From: Methylobacterium phyllostachyos
GTDB taxonomy: Bacteria; Pseudomonadota; Alphaproteobacteria; Rhizobiales; Beijerinckiaceae
DNA: 64,000 bases
Direction of reading: 5' to 3'
Assembly (NCBI RefSeq): GCF_900103445.1
Contig: NZ_FNHS01000006.1
Location: 186,001-250,000, forward strand
In this document: piece after piece, positions 39,809 to 48,850 of the stretch
How the letters are laid out: the number at the start of each line of letters is the position of its first letter
Position numbering within the stretch: position 1 is the stretch's first letter
Notes under the pieces: model-generated
The model's input: the letters and a program-made list of their open reading frames with translations, nothing else
Database searches by the model: none
What the model was told of the DNA's origin: nothing
Program-made: the position numbers and the translations under genes

Positions 39809-40821
39809 CGCAGCCCCATGCGGATGCGCGGGTCGAGCCAGACCAGGGTCAGGTCGGAGATCAGCATCCCGACGAGCGTCAGGGCCGCGACGAACATCAG
39901 GATGAATCCCGCCATGAACTGGTCCTGGCTGCGCAGGGCCTCCAGTAGCAGCGGCCCCACAGTGGGCAGGCTCAGCACCAGCGAGACCAGCACCGACCCC
40001 GAGACCAGATGCGGCAGCAGGTTGCCGATATCGGCCACGAACGGGTTCAGCGACATCCGAAACGGATATTTCAGCAGCGCCTTCACGGGCGGCAGGCCCT
40101 TGGCGCGGGCGGTGACCGTGTAGGGCTTGGCAAGTTCGTCCAGCAGGTTGGCGCGCATCCGCCGGATCATTGCCGCCGTCCCGCCGAGGCCGATCACCAG
40201 GGTCGGGACGATCAGGTGGCCCAGCAGCGAGCGAATCTTGTCCCAGGTCCAGGGCTGATTGGTCAGCGCCGAATCGTAGAGGCCGCCGATCGACAGCCCG
40301 AACCAGCGGTTGGCGTAGAACAGCAGGATCAGCGCCAGCAGAAAGCCCGGCACCGCGAGGCCGACATAGCCCAGCAGGGTCACCACCGCGTCGCCGAACG
40401 TGTTCCGGTGCGTCGCCGAGTAGATCGCCGCCGGGATCGCCACGAGGTGGACGAACACCACCGCGGTCAGGTTGATCAGCAAGGTCAGCCACAGGGCGTC
40501 GCCGACCACGTCCGCCACCGGCTTGTCGTACTCGAACGACCAGCCCCAATCACCCTGAAGTAGGCCCGAGAAACCCACCGACCCAGGCATGACCCCGATC
40601 CACATCAGGTATTGCTGCCAGACCGGCCGGTCGAGCCCATACTGCTTGATGAGCAACTCGGCCTTCGCCACCGAGCTCGCATCACCGGTGGCGCGCAGCT
40701 CCATGATCTGGTTGGTCAGGTAGTCGCCCGGCGGCAACTTGATGATGATGAAGACGAACGCCGAGATCACCAGCAGCGTCGCCGCCATCGTGAGGATGCG
40801 GCGGAGGATGGCGGCGATCAC
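39805..40821 (-). CDS. ABC transporter permease, DppB/YejB type
   Basis: The 338 residues start with a helix (MAATLLVISAFVFIIIKLPPGDYL) typical of DppB-type permeases and include the conserved YGLDRPVWQQYLMWI region and the EAA-type loop AKPYTVTARAKGLPPVKALLKYPFR. GTG at 40821 overlaps the binding-protein stop by 4 bases. The longer frame on this strand continues into a shadow of the binding-protein gene and should be ignored. It forms the channel with the YejE-type protein. Confidence 0.87.
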   Translation of the reverse strand: MIAAILRRILTMAATLLVISAFVFIIIKLPPGDYLTNQIMELRATGDASSVAKAELLIKQYGLDRPVWQQYLMWIGVMPGSVGFSGLLQGDWGWSFEYDKPVADVVGDALWLTLLINLTAVVFVHLVAIPAAIYSATHRNTFGDAVVTLLGYVGLAVPGFLLALILLFYANRWFGLSIGGLYDSALTNQPWTWDKIRSLLGHLIVPTLVIGLGGTAAMIRRMRANLLDELAKPYTVTARAKGLPPVKALLKYPFRMSLNPFVADIGNLLPHLVSGSVLVSLVLSLPTVGPLLLEALRSQDQFMAGFILMFVAALTLVGMLISDLTLVWLDPRIRMGLR

Positions 40822-42704
40822 CGGGCCTCCACGCGCTTGTCGGCGCTGTTGTCCCAGAACAGTTCGTCGAGGCGCTGCACGCCGATCAGCGCGGTGGGAT
40901 CCCAAGAGTAGAGGGCGCGCTTCGGCAGGTTGACGAGGCGATCGGCGCCGACCACGGGCTGGAGCGCTCCCGCCACCGTGCCAATCACCCAGGTGTTGCG
41001 CGCGTGGTTCATCAGCATCTCGCGCCAGATCGCCGCCTGCTTGGCTGCATCGTCGGTGTCGCGCCATTGCCGGTCGAGCGCGATGAGGCGCTGGACCTCC
41101 GGGACATCGCAGGGTTCCCCGCTCTTGCCGCGACTCTCGACGTTCATGCTCCAGAGCGGCCAAGAATAGTGCTCGGGCTGCGCCGGGCTCAGCTCGGTCG
41201 GCGGCATGATCGCGGTCGGCACCGCGAGATCGAGCCCCTGGGCCGCGACCATCACGGTCATGCCGGCGATCGAGCGCCGGTGCAGGTTGGTGCGCTCCTG
41301 CGGCTTGGTGATCAGGCGGATACCGACTTCGCGCCAGAACTCGGTGATGAGCAGCAGCGCGTCGAGCACCATCTCGGCCTCGCCGTCGCTCTCGACGACG
41401 ATCTCCAGGGCACGCCCGCCGGGGAGCAGCCGCGTTCCGGAGCCGTCGCGGTCGGTCAGGCCCATGGCGTCCAGCAGTTTCGAGGCCCCGGCCGGATCGT
41501 AGCCGGCGTTGAGGGTCCGCATCTCCGGCTCGAAGAGCGGGCTGTCGGACACGATCGTGTCGTTGCCCTCGGTGCCGAGCCCGAACAGCAGCGTGTTGTT
41601 CAGCGTCCGGCGATCGATCGCGAGCGAGAGGGCGTGGCGGTAGCGCACATCCCGGTTGAGCTGGCGCCAGACCGGATCCGAAGTCGTCAGGTTCGGATAG
41701 AGGGCGAATTCCGAGCCGCGCGCCACCGGCCACAGGTTGGTGCGGTAGTGATGGGTCGCCTCGCCCTCCTTGAGGCTTGGGATGTCGGGCATCGACAGGC
41801 CGCGGAACATCAGGTCGGCCTCGCCGGCATTGGTCTTGGCGACCAGCAGACCCTGCGAGGCCACGTCCATTACGATCGTGTCGACATAAGGCAGCTGCGT
41901 GCCCGCCGTGTCGACCCGGTGATAGCTCCGGTTGCGCTCGAACCGGAACCGGCTGGCCGGCGAGCGGGTCCGCGGCACCCAGCCCTGAAGGGTCGGGCAA
42001 TCCGGGTTGTTGAGCTCGTAATTGTCGTCCATGCGGTTGTGGAGTGCCGCCCAGCTGCGGAGCTTCAGCGCCTTGGCCTTCGCGTCGGCCGCCTCCTTGC
42101 CGATGTAGCGGGCATGGACCGGCTTGAGGTAATGCGATGGCCGATAGATCAGCGGGTCCCGCGGGGCGGCCAGGGCGGGCAGGAACAGCGGGTTCGGCTG
42201 GTCCCAGCTGTAGCGGATCGTGACCGGATCCAGCACCTCGACCTGGGGCAGCTTGCCGTCGATCCGGAAGAACGCCGGCGGCCCGTCCGGGCTCAGCGCC
42301 TTCTCGTTGGCGACATCTTCCCAGTAATAGCGGAAATCCTCGGTGGTGAACGGATGCCCGTCCGACCAGCGATGGCCCTTGCGGAGCGTAAAGGTGAAGC
42401 GGCCGCCCTCCACATCGACGCGCTCCAGCACGTCCGGCCGCAGGTTGAGGTCGGCATCGTAGCCGACGAGGCGGGTGTAGCCGTAGACCGAGAGGTAGCG
42501 GACGTCCCGCGCTTTGGCGATCAGGGTCCGGATCGTGCCGCCGGCGGTGCCGAGCCGGCGGTTATGGGCGGCGAGATCGACCACGAGAGGCGTGGTCGGC
42601 GGGGCAGGGGCTTCCGGCGGTGGCGTATCCGCGCGGGCCATCGGCGGTGAGCGCGACCAGACAAGAGTTGCGCCGAGCCCGGCGAGGAGGGCACGGCGGG
42701 AGAC
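40818..42704 (-). CDS. Family-5 extracellular solute-binding protein (YejA/DppA-like)
   Basis: The 628-residue product opens VSRRALLAGLGATLVWSRSPPMARA, a Tat-like signal with the twin-Arg-like SRRALL. The body follows the peptide-binding class: LRKGHRWSDGHPFTTEDFRYYWED, YRHALSLAIDRRTLNN, and a C-terminal WDPTALIGVQRLDELFW. GTG at 42704 has a strong GGAGGGGGGAGGGAG stretch upstream. The frame is open to 42920, but that part translates a dispersed inverted repeat. Family members bind oligopeptides, heptose-containing or glycosylated compounds; the ligand here is unknown. Confidence 0.85.
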   Translation of the reverse strand, partial: VSRRALLAGLGATLVWSRSPPMARADTPPPEAPAPPTTPLVVDLAAHNRRLGTAGGTIRTLIAKARDVRYLSVYGYTRLVGYDADLNLRPDVLERVDVEGGRFTFTLRKGHRWSDGHPFTTEDFRYYWEDVANEKALSPDGPPAFFRIDGKLPQVEVLDPVTIRYSWDQPNPLFLPALAAPRDPLIYRPSHYLKPVHARYIGKEAADAKAKALKLRSWAALHNRMDDNYELNNPDCPTLQGWVPRTRSPASRFRFERNRSYHRVDTAGTQLPYVDTIVMDVASQGLLVAKTNAGEADLMFRGLSMPDIPSLKEGEATHHYRTNLWPVARGSEFALYPNLTTSDPVWRQLNRDVRYRHALSLAIDRRTLNNTLLFGLGTEGNDTIVSDSPLFEPEMRTLNAGYDPAGASKLLDAMGLTDRDGSGTRLLPGGRALEIVVESDGEAEMVLDALLLITEFWREVGIRLITKPQERTNLHRRSIAGMTVMVAAQGLDLAVPTAIMPPTELSPAQPEHYSWPLWSMNVESRGKSGEPCDVPEVQRLIALDRQWRDTDDAAKQAAIWREMLMNHARNTWVIGTVAGALQPVVGADRLVNLPKRALYSWDPTALIGVQRLDELFWDNSADKRVEAR

Positions 42705-42782
42705 ACCGCTCTCCCTCCCCCCTCCGCGATCGGATTCACACATCTCAGACGGACGCCAACGGCTTGAGAAACAAGCGCGTTT

Positions 42783-42891
42783 CCCCTTCCCCTTGTGGGG
42801 AGGGGCCAGGGGTGGGGGCGGCTCAGGATTGAGCGCTGCGGTGCCTTCTGCACCACCCCCACCTCCACCTCCTCCCCACAAGGGGGAGGAG
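42783..42891. repeat. GC-rich inverted repeat element in the 5' region of the binding-protein gene
   Basis: A left arm at 42783-42820 (core CCCTTGTGGGGAGG, then CAGGGGTGGGGG) is answered by a near-complementary right arm at 42851-42891 (CACCCCCACCTCC, then CCTCCCCACAAGGGGG). The element would fold into a long hairpin in the mRNA just before the GTG at 42704. Repeats of this type are dispersed between genes in many alphaproteobacteria. It falls in the only sizeable gap of the operon. Confidence 0.75.
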
Positions 42892-42916
42892 AGTGAGGCG
42901 CGGCGGTCCGAAGCGT

Positions 42917-43786
42917 TCATGACCCGCCCCGCAACGTCACCGAAGTCAGCCGCGCAGGCGAATACCCTGTCGCCCGATGCAGATCATCGAAAGCATGAGA
43001 CCGCGCGATCAAACCCGCTGCCTGCTGCACCAGCGCGTCGTCGGCCGGCTGCTCGAAGTGGCGCCCGTTGCGGGTCCAGCGGATCGGTTCCGGGCTGCGC
43101 TCGGGACCGGTGATCATCGCGATGGTCGGGTGCGCGGGTCCGCCATGGGCGTGGATCCGGTGGCCGGCCGCGTCGTCGTCGAACAGCAGGCGGGTCAGGC
43201 CGCGGGCGTGCGCCTCCACCACGCGGCGACCCTGCGCTACGTGATCGTCGAAGAACGCCAAGGTGGCTGCCGGATCGAGCATCGACCAATCCGCTGTCGA
43301 CCAGTCGGCGGCGCTGTAGCGAGCCTGTCGGTCGCGGTACTGCAGCCCCGACAGGTCGGGGTCGTGGCAGAAGATTCGCGCGTCGGGGCAAGCCTGTCGA
43401 ATCACCCAAGTGGTCAGGCCGCGGAACACGCCAGATTCGATCACGAAGCGCGGCTTCAGCACCCGCATTGCCACGTAGAGCTGCAGCGCCCCGTTGAACC
43501 CGCTGCCGCCCCGCCGCTGCCGCACCGGGGCGGTCGGGATCAGCGACCAGAAGGTTCGGACCTGATCGAGGACAGTGCCGTCCGGCGTCAGCCCGGCCGC
43601 CACAAGGTCGCGTTCCAGGATCGCGGCGGCAGATGCCAACAGGGTCTGGACCTCGCGCGGGGAGGTCGGCCGGTGGCTCCAGTCGGGGGCGGCCGGGACG
43701 AGGTCGTAACCCAGCCGGTCGAACAGCGGCCCGAGCACCTTCCGGCGCAGGCGTTCCATCACGACCGGGGGACGCATCTGGCTCAT
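42917..43786 (-). CDS. Class I methyltransferase-like Rossmann protein
   Basis: The 289 residues contain a SAM-binding-like motif (FVIESGVFRGLTTWVIRQACP, about 115-133) followed by an acidic strand end (IFCHDPD) and FNGALQLYVAMRVLKP. The layout recalls macrocin-O-methyltransferase or CmcI-type Rossmann proteins, but the family is not certain. It also holds two near-repeated segments, SAADWSTADWS. The start overlaps the upstream ATPase stop by 4 bases. A sugar- or peptide-modifying role is suggested only by its position in the glycan/transporter operon. Confidence 0.6.
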   Translation of the reverse strand: MSQMRPPVVMERLRRKVLGPLFDRLGYDLVPAAPDWSHRPTSPREVQTLLASAAAILERDLVAAGLTPDGTVLDQVRTFWSLIPTAPVRQRRGGSGFNGALQLYVAMRVLKPRFVIESGVFRGLTTWVIRQACPDARIFCHDPDLSGLQYRDRQARYSAADWSTADWSMLDPAATLAFFDDHVAQGRRVVEAHARGLTRLLFDDDAAGHRIHAHGGPAHPTIAMITGPERSPEPIRWTRNGRHFEQPADDALVQQAAGLIARSHAFDDLHRATGYSPARLTSVTLRGGS

Positions 43787-45624
43787 GCGGCCACCGCTTC
43801 GGTCGCGCCGCCGAACCGCACTCGGTGTCCGGCCTCGATGGCGCGCATCGTCCCGGCCTCGTCGGGCTCCAGCCGATAGGGTGCCTCCCAGCGCGTCGGG
43901 TCGTTAAGGTCGGACGCCACGGCCGCGAAGTCGAGCGGGTGGTCCAGGCTTGGATCAGGTACCGCGGCGAGCAACGCCCGCGTATAGGGGTGGACCGGCC
44001 TGCGGAACAGGGCGGCCCGGGGGGCCTCCTCGACGATTCGGCCCCGGCACATCACGCTGATCGTATCCGCCATATAGTCGATCACCGCCAGGTTGTGAGA
44101 CACGATGAGATAGGAGAGCCCCAAGGCCGCCTGAAGATCTTTGAGCAGGTTCAGGATCTGCGCCTGGACCGACACGTCCAGGGCAGAGACGGGCTCGTCG
44201 AGAACGAGGAGGCGCGGCTCCACCGCGAGCGCGCGGGCGATCCCGATGCGCTGCCGCTGGCCACCCGAGAAGGCGTGCGGATAGCGGCCGAGACCGCTCG
44301 CCTCCAGGCCGACCATGGCCATCAGGGCGCGGCAACGCTCCTTGCGCTCCGCAGCCGGGACGCCGTGGATCTCCATCGGCTCGCAGAGGATCTGGCGCAC
44401 CGTCATGCGCGGATCGAGGGAGGCGTAGGGATCCTGGAACACGAACTGCACCGAGCGCCGATAGGCGAACAGGGCGTCGCCGCTCAAGGTGTGGACGTCG
44501 CGCGGGCCGCGGCCATCGTCGAACAGGATTCGGCCCGCATCGGGCTCAAGCGCCCGCATGATCATCTTCGAGACTGTGGTCTTGCCCGAGCCCGACTCGC
44601 CGACGAGCCCCAGCGTCTGCCCCGCCGCGAGGCTGAGCGACACGTCGGAGACGGCGTGGACCAGCCGCGGCTTCTGCCAGATCCGCCCAGCGCGCAGCGT
44701 GAAGGTCTTGCTCACCCCCTCGACCTGAAGGATCGGCCCCGCCAGCGGCTTGTGCTCCTGAACCGGTGGGATCTCGGCCCTGGCCGGGCGGATCGGGGTC
44801 AGGCGTTCGCCCGGCGCCATGTCGAACCGGGGAACCGCGTGGAGCAGCGCCCGAAGATAGGCGTGGCCGGGCGCGCGCATCACTGCCTCGCGCGGGCCGG
44901 ACTCTACCAGGCGCCCGCGGTAGAGCACAGCGACGTCATGCGCCACGTTGGCGACCACCCCGAGATCGTGGGTGATGAGCAGGATCGCCATCCCGGTCTC
45001 CTCCTGGAGCCGGGTGAGCAGGGCTAGGATCTGCGCCTGGGTGGTCACGTCGAGCGCCGTGGTCGGCTCGTCGGCCACCAGCAGCGCCGGCTTCAGGATC
45101 AGCGCCATGGCGATCATCGCACGCTGGCGCAGGCCGCCCGACAATTCGAACGGGTACGTCCGCAGGGCGCGCTTCGGATCCGGAAAACCGACGCGGGCCA
45201 GCGCGTCCTGCGTGCGGGCATCCGATTCCCGCCGGTCGGCGCCGGTGTGGATACGCAGCGCCTCGCCGATCTGATCGCCGATCGTGTGGAGCGGCGAGAG
45301 GCAGGTCATCGGCTCCTGGAAGATCATCGCGATGCGCTGGCCGCGGATCGCCCGCATCGCTGAGCCCTCGGCGGGGAGCCGCGCAATATCGGTCTCCCCG
45401 GTGCCGTCGCGGAACAGGATCCGTCCGCGGGTGATGGTGGCGGAGGTTGGGAGGAGCCGGAGGATTGCCTGGGCGGTCACCGATTTGCCCGAACCCGACT
45501 CGCCGACGAGCGCCAGGGTGCGCCCCCGGAGCACGTCGAGGGAAAGGCCGTGCAGCGCCTCGAACGGCGTCGCGTCCGTACGGAAGGATACCGCGAGATC
45601 TTCAATGGACAGAAGTGCGCTCAA
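43783..45624 (-). CDS. Fused double ABC ATPase, YejF/DppDF type
   Basis: Two ATPase domains lie in one 613-residue chain. The first (about 1-270) has [28 protein letters not shown] and [14 protein letters not shown]. The second (about 310-580) has [29 protein letters not shown] and [14 protein letters not shown]. Both catalytic sets are intact, with MIFQEPM and [13 protein letters not shown]-loops. TTG at 45624 overlaps the preceding stop by 4 bases and has GAGG 6 bases upstream. The fusion is the YejF arrangement; a periplasmic protein and two permeases follow. Confidence 0.9.
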   Translation of the reverse strand: MSALLSIEDLAVSFRTDATPFEALHGLSLDVLRGRTLALVGESGSGKSVTAQAILRLLPTSATITRGRILFRDGTGETDIARLPAEGSAMRAIRGQRIAMIFQEPMTCLSPLHTIGDQIGEALRIHTGADRRESDARTQDALARVGFPDPKRALRTYPFELSGGLRQRAMIAMALILKPALLVADEPTTALDVTTQAQILALLTRLQEETGMAILLITHDLGVVANVAHDVAVLYRGRLVESGPREAVMRAPGHAYLRALLHAVPRFDMAPGERLTPIRPARAEIPPVQEHKPLAGPILQVEGVSKTFTLRAGRIWQKPRLVHAVSDVSLSLAAGQTLGLVGESGSGKTTVSKMIMRALEPDAGRILFDDGRGPRDVHTLSGDALFAYRRSVQFVFQDPYASLDPRMTVRQILCEPMEIHGVPAAERKERCRALMAMVGLEASGLGRYPHAFSGGQRQRIGIARALAVEPRLLVLDEPVSALDVSVQAQILNLLKDLQAALGLSYLIVSHNLAVIDYMADTISVMCRGRIVEEAPRAALFRRPVHPYTRALLAAVPDPSLDHPLDFAAVASDLNDPTRWEAPYRLEPDEAGTMRAIEAGHRVRFGGATEAVAA

Positions 45625-47582
45625 CCAGTCCTCGCGATCCCTCTGTCCCGATGATGGGGCGCCGCACAGCGTGTGTCCATTGCGGCATCGTCGAAGACCT
45701 GACGCGGATGCACCACCTGAACCGCCGGATGTTTGAGGAGAACGGCGATCAGGTCTTCGACGAAGTCCCAGATCGCCGCGTCGTGGACCAGATGGTGGGT
45801 CAACAGACAGATTGGCCGTTCCGGGACCCGGGCGATGTCGTCGGCGAGGGCGCTGAGCAGCGCCCCGGGTTCGCGCAACGAGCGGGAACCGCGCCAATCG
45901 ATCGGGTCGAGCGTGGCGTCGAGGCGGCGCAAGCCTGGAATCGGCGGCCCGGGAATGGCGGACAGGCCGCGATAGCCCAGATCCGGAAGCGCACCGGCAA
46001 GATTCGCTGCAAGGCGATTCCACGGTGGGACGAAGACCGGAAGCAGATTGCGAGCCGGAACGCGGTCCCGGGCGATCCGCAGGCCAGCAGCGGCGTCGGC
46101 AACGAGGGCGTCGAACGCCCGGTCGCTGCCGAACTCCGCGGGCTTTGCGCTGGCGGGAGCGTGGTTGTGGTGCGCGAGGCCGTGGATCGCGACGCTGACC
46201 CCCGATGCCGTCGCGAGCCGCCGCCCCAGCGCGGGCTCGATGCCCGCCGGGATGGCGGCCAGTAAGATCGGCGCGCCGTGCGCCTCCGCCAGCCCGATCA
46301 GACGGTCGAGTTGCGGGGTTACCGTCACGACGTCGTCGTCACGCCACAGGAAGACCAGGGACTGGCCGCGCTCTGCGGCCAGATCGAGGGCGCCGAGCAG
46401 GGCTCGCCGGCCCGGGCTCACCGCGTTTAGAGGGCTCCGAGGGCGGATCTTTCCGCGTCGGCAGGCCTTGAGAGCCTCGACGATTTCCACCGAGCGCCGG
46501 GCGCCGCCCAGGTCGATCCCGTGAGATCCGGGGGGCGGCGCTGCCTGCTGCGCGTCCACCGCCTGCAGCAACGTGACGGCGGTCAGATTCGCCTCCGGGA
46601 GGACCCGGGCTAGACCGCGTGCAGCGAGGCGCTCGGCGCGCAGCCTCTGCTCGGTTTCGCCGCCGGCCTCGAAAGGAACCACCACGGCGGGCGTTCCACC
46701 AGCGAGCAGATCCGTGGCGGTGTTGTAGCCGCACTGACTCACCGAGACTGTGGACCCGGCGAGGAGGGTGCGGTAGTCGGCTCGAGTCCGGCCAAGGACA
46801 CTCCCCGGCAGGCCTTGGGCCATCTCGGCGAATGCGGCCTCCGGCACGCCATGGCCGGCCAGGATCCGCCAGCCCAGGTCCGGTCGCTGGCGGGCCGCCT
46901 CGACCGCCGCGCCTAGGAGGAGCAGGCCGGCCGGCCCCGATCCGGCGGCGACCAGCACACCAGCCCGCGCCGTGGCAGCGCCAGGATGCGTCCCCTCGTC
47001 GACGTAGCCCGTATAGCGAAGCTTGCCCGTCGTGACCGCATCGAGCGGCCAGGAGGCGTCGAGAGGCACGAGCGATGGGTCCCCGTGGACCAGCACAGCG
47101 TCGTAGAAGGTCGCGATTCGGGCATGGGCCTGCGCGATCCGCTCCAGCCGGTTCGAAGCGACCAGAATGTCACGCACGGAGGCGAGAATCAGCGGGCGCG
47201 GCACCCGGGCGTTCGCGGCTTCGACGAGGGCCATGAACTCCGCCGCCAGCGCCCGGCGACCGAAGGGGAACAGCTCGGTCAGCACGGCATCCGGCGCGAA
47301 TCCCTCGAATGCGTCGAGCATCACGGTGCGGCGCCGCATCAGCCAATCCGCATCCGCCGGCTCCCCGTCCGGCCGGAGCAGCGTGGCGAACGCCGTGCCG
47401 ACGATGTGCACCGGCGGCAACTGCACGAGCCGCACGGAATCGAGCCGCACCAGGGGGGCCGGCACGCCGCCGGAGATCAGCATCACCTCATGGCCGGCCG
47501 CCGCGAAGGCCCGGGCCAGGGCCGCGGCGCGGGTCAGATGCCCGGCACCGAGCAGGTGCGTGACGGCGATCAGGACACGCAC
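45621..47582 (-). CDS. Bifunctional glycosyltransferase-polysaccharide deacetylase
   Basis: The 653-residue chain joins a MurG/COG4671-like glycosyltransferase (residues 1-400: VRVLIAVTHLLGAGHLTRAAALARAFAAAGHEV; donor-site SQCGYNTATDLLAGGTPAVVVPFE) to a C-terminal NodB-like deacetylase (about 415-640: FLWRDDDVV with the metal Asp, HGLAHHNH, FVPPWNRL). The two activities could add and then deacetylate an amino sugar. GTG at 47582 with GGAGG overlaps the GT4 stop by 13 bases. The metal His set looks shortened compared with classic deacetylases, so catalysis is not proved. Confidence 0.8.
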   Translation of the reverse strand: MRVLIAVTHLLGAGHLTRAAALARAFAAAGHEVMLISGGVPAPLVRLDSVRLVQLPPVHIVGTAFATLLRPDGEPADADWLMRRRTVMLDAFEGFAPDAVLTELFPFGRRALAAEFMALVEAANARVPRPLILASVRDILVASNRLERIAQAHARIATFYDAVLVHGDPSLVPLDASWPLDAVTTGKLRYTGYVDEGTHPGAATARAGVLVAAGSGPAGLLLLGAAVEAARQRPDLGWRILAGHGVPEAAFAEMAQGLPGSVLGRTRADYRTLLAGSTVSVSQCGYNTATDLLAGGTPAVVVPFEAGGETEQRLRAERLAARGLARVLPEANLTAVTLLQAVDAQQAAPPPGSHGIDLGGARRSVEIVEALKACRRGKIRPRSPLNAVSPGRRALLGALDLAAERGQSLVFLWRDDDVVTVTPQLDRLIGLAEAHGAPILLAAIPAGIEPALGRRLATASGVSVAIHGLAHHNHAPASAKPAEFGSDRAFDALVADAAAGLRIARDRVPARNLLPVFVPPWNRLAANLAGALPDLGYRGLSAIPGPPIPGLRRLDATLDPIDWRGSRSLREPGALLSALADDIARVPERPICLLTHHLVHDAAIWDFVEDLIAVLLKHPAVQVVHPRQVFDDAAMDTRCAAPHHRDRGIARTG

Positions 47583-48850
47583 GGTGAGACCTCCGGCGCG
47601 GAACCGATCGCGGCTGCGCCGAGTCCGGCCGAAACCCGCAGCCGACCGGCAATCAGCGACACCGCGGCCTCCTCCGAGAAGTCTTTCACGAGCCGGGCAC
47701 GGGCCGCGGCACCGAGGCGGCGTCTCCGGTCCGGATCTCCCGCCATACCGATCAGGGCCGCCGCCAGGGCCGCCGGATCGCCCGGCTGGACCAGAACGCC
47801 GTGAACGCCATCGGAAATGAATTCCGGCGTGCCGCCGAACGCCGTCGCGAGGATTGGCAGGGCTTGGCTCGCAGCCTCCATCAGGACGTTCGGCAAGCCG
47901 TCGCGGTCGCCGCCGGGGCCGGGCTTGGTCGGCAGCACGAACAGGTCGGCCTCGCGCATGGCCGCGATCACCGCCGGCTGCGCCAGGGCACCCTGAAACG
48001 TGACCCGCCCCGCGAGACCGCACTCGCGGACCCGCGCTTCCAGGGCGCCGCACAGTTCGCCGCCGCCGATCAGAGCGAGCCGCCAATGGAGGGTGGTGGG
48101 GAGGCCGGCAAGGGCATCGATCAGGTCGTCATGCCCTTTCTTGGCCACGAGACGCCCCACGCAGAGGAGCCGCAACGGCGCCGCGGGGTCGGTGCCGTCA
48201 CGTGGGTCGTTTCGGCTGGGCGCTTCGGGGAAGCGGCCGAGATCGAGCCCGTGATAGGCGAGCAGCGTCCGCCCCTGAGCCAGTTCATCAAGACGCCTCT
48301 GGCCGTCGCGGGTGCAGGTCACCCCCCAGCGGGCGTCGCGCAATTTCTCGGCCAGTTCCCAATCCGGCGTCGTCCAGATGTCCTTGGCGTGGGCGGAAAA
48401 GCTCCAGCCGCGCCCCGTCAGCAGGGCGGCATAGCGGGCCACGCTGGCGGGCGTGTGGAGGAAATGCACATGGATATGCGCGCTCTCGGCGGGCAGCTCG
48501 CGAGCTAGCACCAAAGCTTGGCCCAGCCGGCGCAGGCGCGAGGCCGTGGGGTCACGGACAAAATCGCGGGCGAACAGCGCCAGAAGCGCGGGCAGGCGTG
48601 GCCGCCGCAACGCGGCAAGGGCGCCCCGCATCACGCGCAGCGGCGCATTGTGTAGATACTCGGGAAGGTAGGCGACCGGCGCGCGGATCGCCTTGTGCAT
48701 CGGGTGGTGGAACCGGTCCGTCGGGCGGCGAAGCGACCAGATCTCCAACCGCAGCCCGCGCCGCTCCAGGGCCAGGATTTCCTGGGCGATGAAGGTCTCG
48801 GACAGCCGCGGATAACCCTTCAGGACCACGGCAATCCGTCGCTCGCTCAC
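47570..48850 (-). CDS. Glycosyltransferase family 4 protein
   Basis: The 426 residues form a two-Rossmann GT-B enzyme. It starts RIAVVLKGYPRLSETFIAQEI, typical of GT4 proteins that act on cell-surface sugars. The donor-binding half reads LLCVGRLVAKKGHDDLIDAL, FQGALAQPAVIAAM and ADLFVLPTKPGPGGDRDGLPNVLMEAASQALPILAT with the conserved Glu. It uses a nucleotide-sugar donor in the cytoplasm. Its ATG overlaps the upstream gene's stop by 4 bases. Confidence 0.9.
   Translation of the reverse strand: MSERRIAVVLKGYPRLSETFIAQEILALERRGLRLEIWSLRRPTDRFHHPMHKAIRAPVAYLPEYLHNAPLRVMRGALAALRRPRLPALLALFARDFVRDPTASRLRRLGQALVLARELPAESAHIHVHFLHTPASVARYAALLTGRGWSFSAHAKDIWTTPDWELAEKLRDARWGVTCTRDGQRRLDELAQGRTLLAYHGLDLGRFPEAPSRNDPRDGTDPAAPLRLLCVGRLVAKKGHDDLIDALAGLPTTLHWRLALIGGGELCGALEARVRECGLAGRVTFQGALAQPAVIAAMREADLFVLPTKPGPGGDRDGLPNVLMEAASQALPILATAFGGTPEFISDGVHGVLVQPGDPAALAAALIGMAGDPDRRRRLGAAARARLVKDFSEEAAVSLIAGRLRVSAGLGAAAIGSAPEVSPCVS

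Noticed and set aside
38660..40549. Apparent fusion of the two permeases in one frame
   Set aside because: The N-terminal portion is a shadow of the upstream permease in another frame; the true genes overlap by 4 bases at 39805-39808.
42705..42920. N-terminal extension of the binding protein to the ATG at 42920
   Set aside because: It translates the inverted repeat into Gly/Pro-rich sequence, while a Tat-like signal and a strong ribosome-binding site support GTG at 42704.
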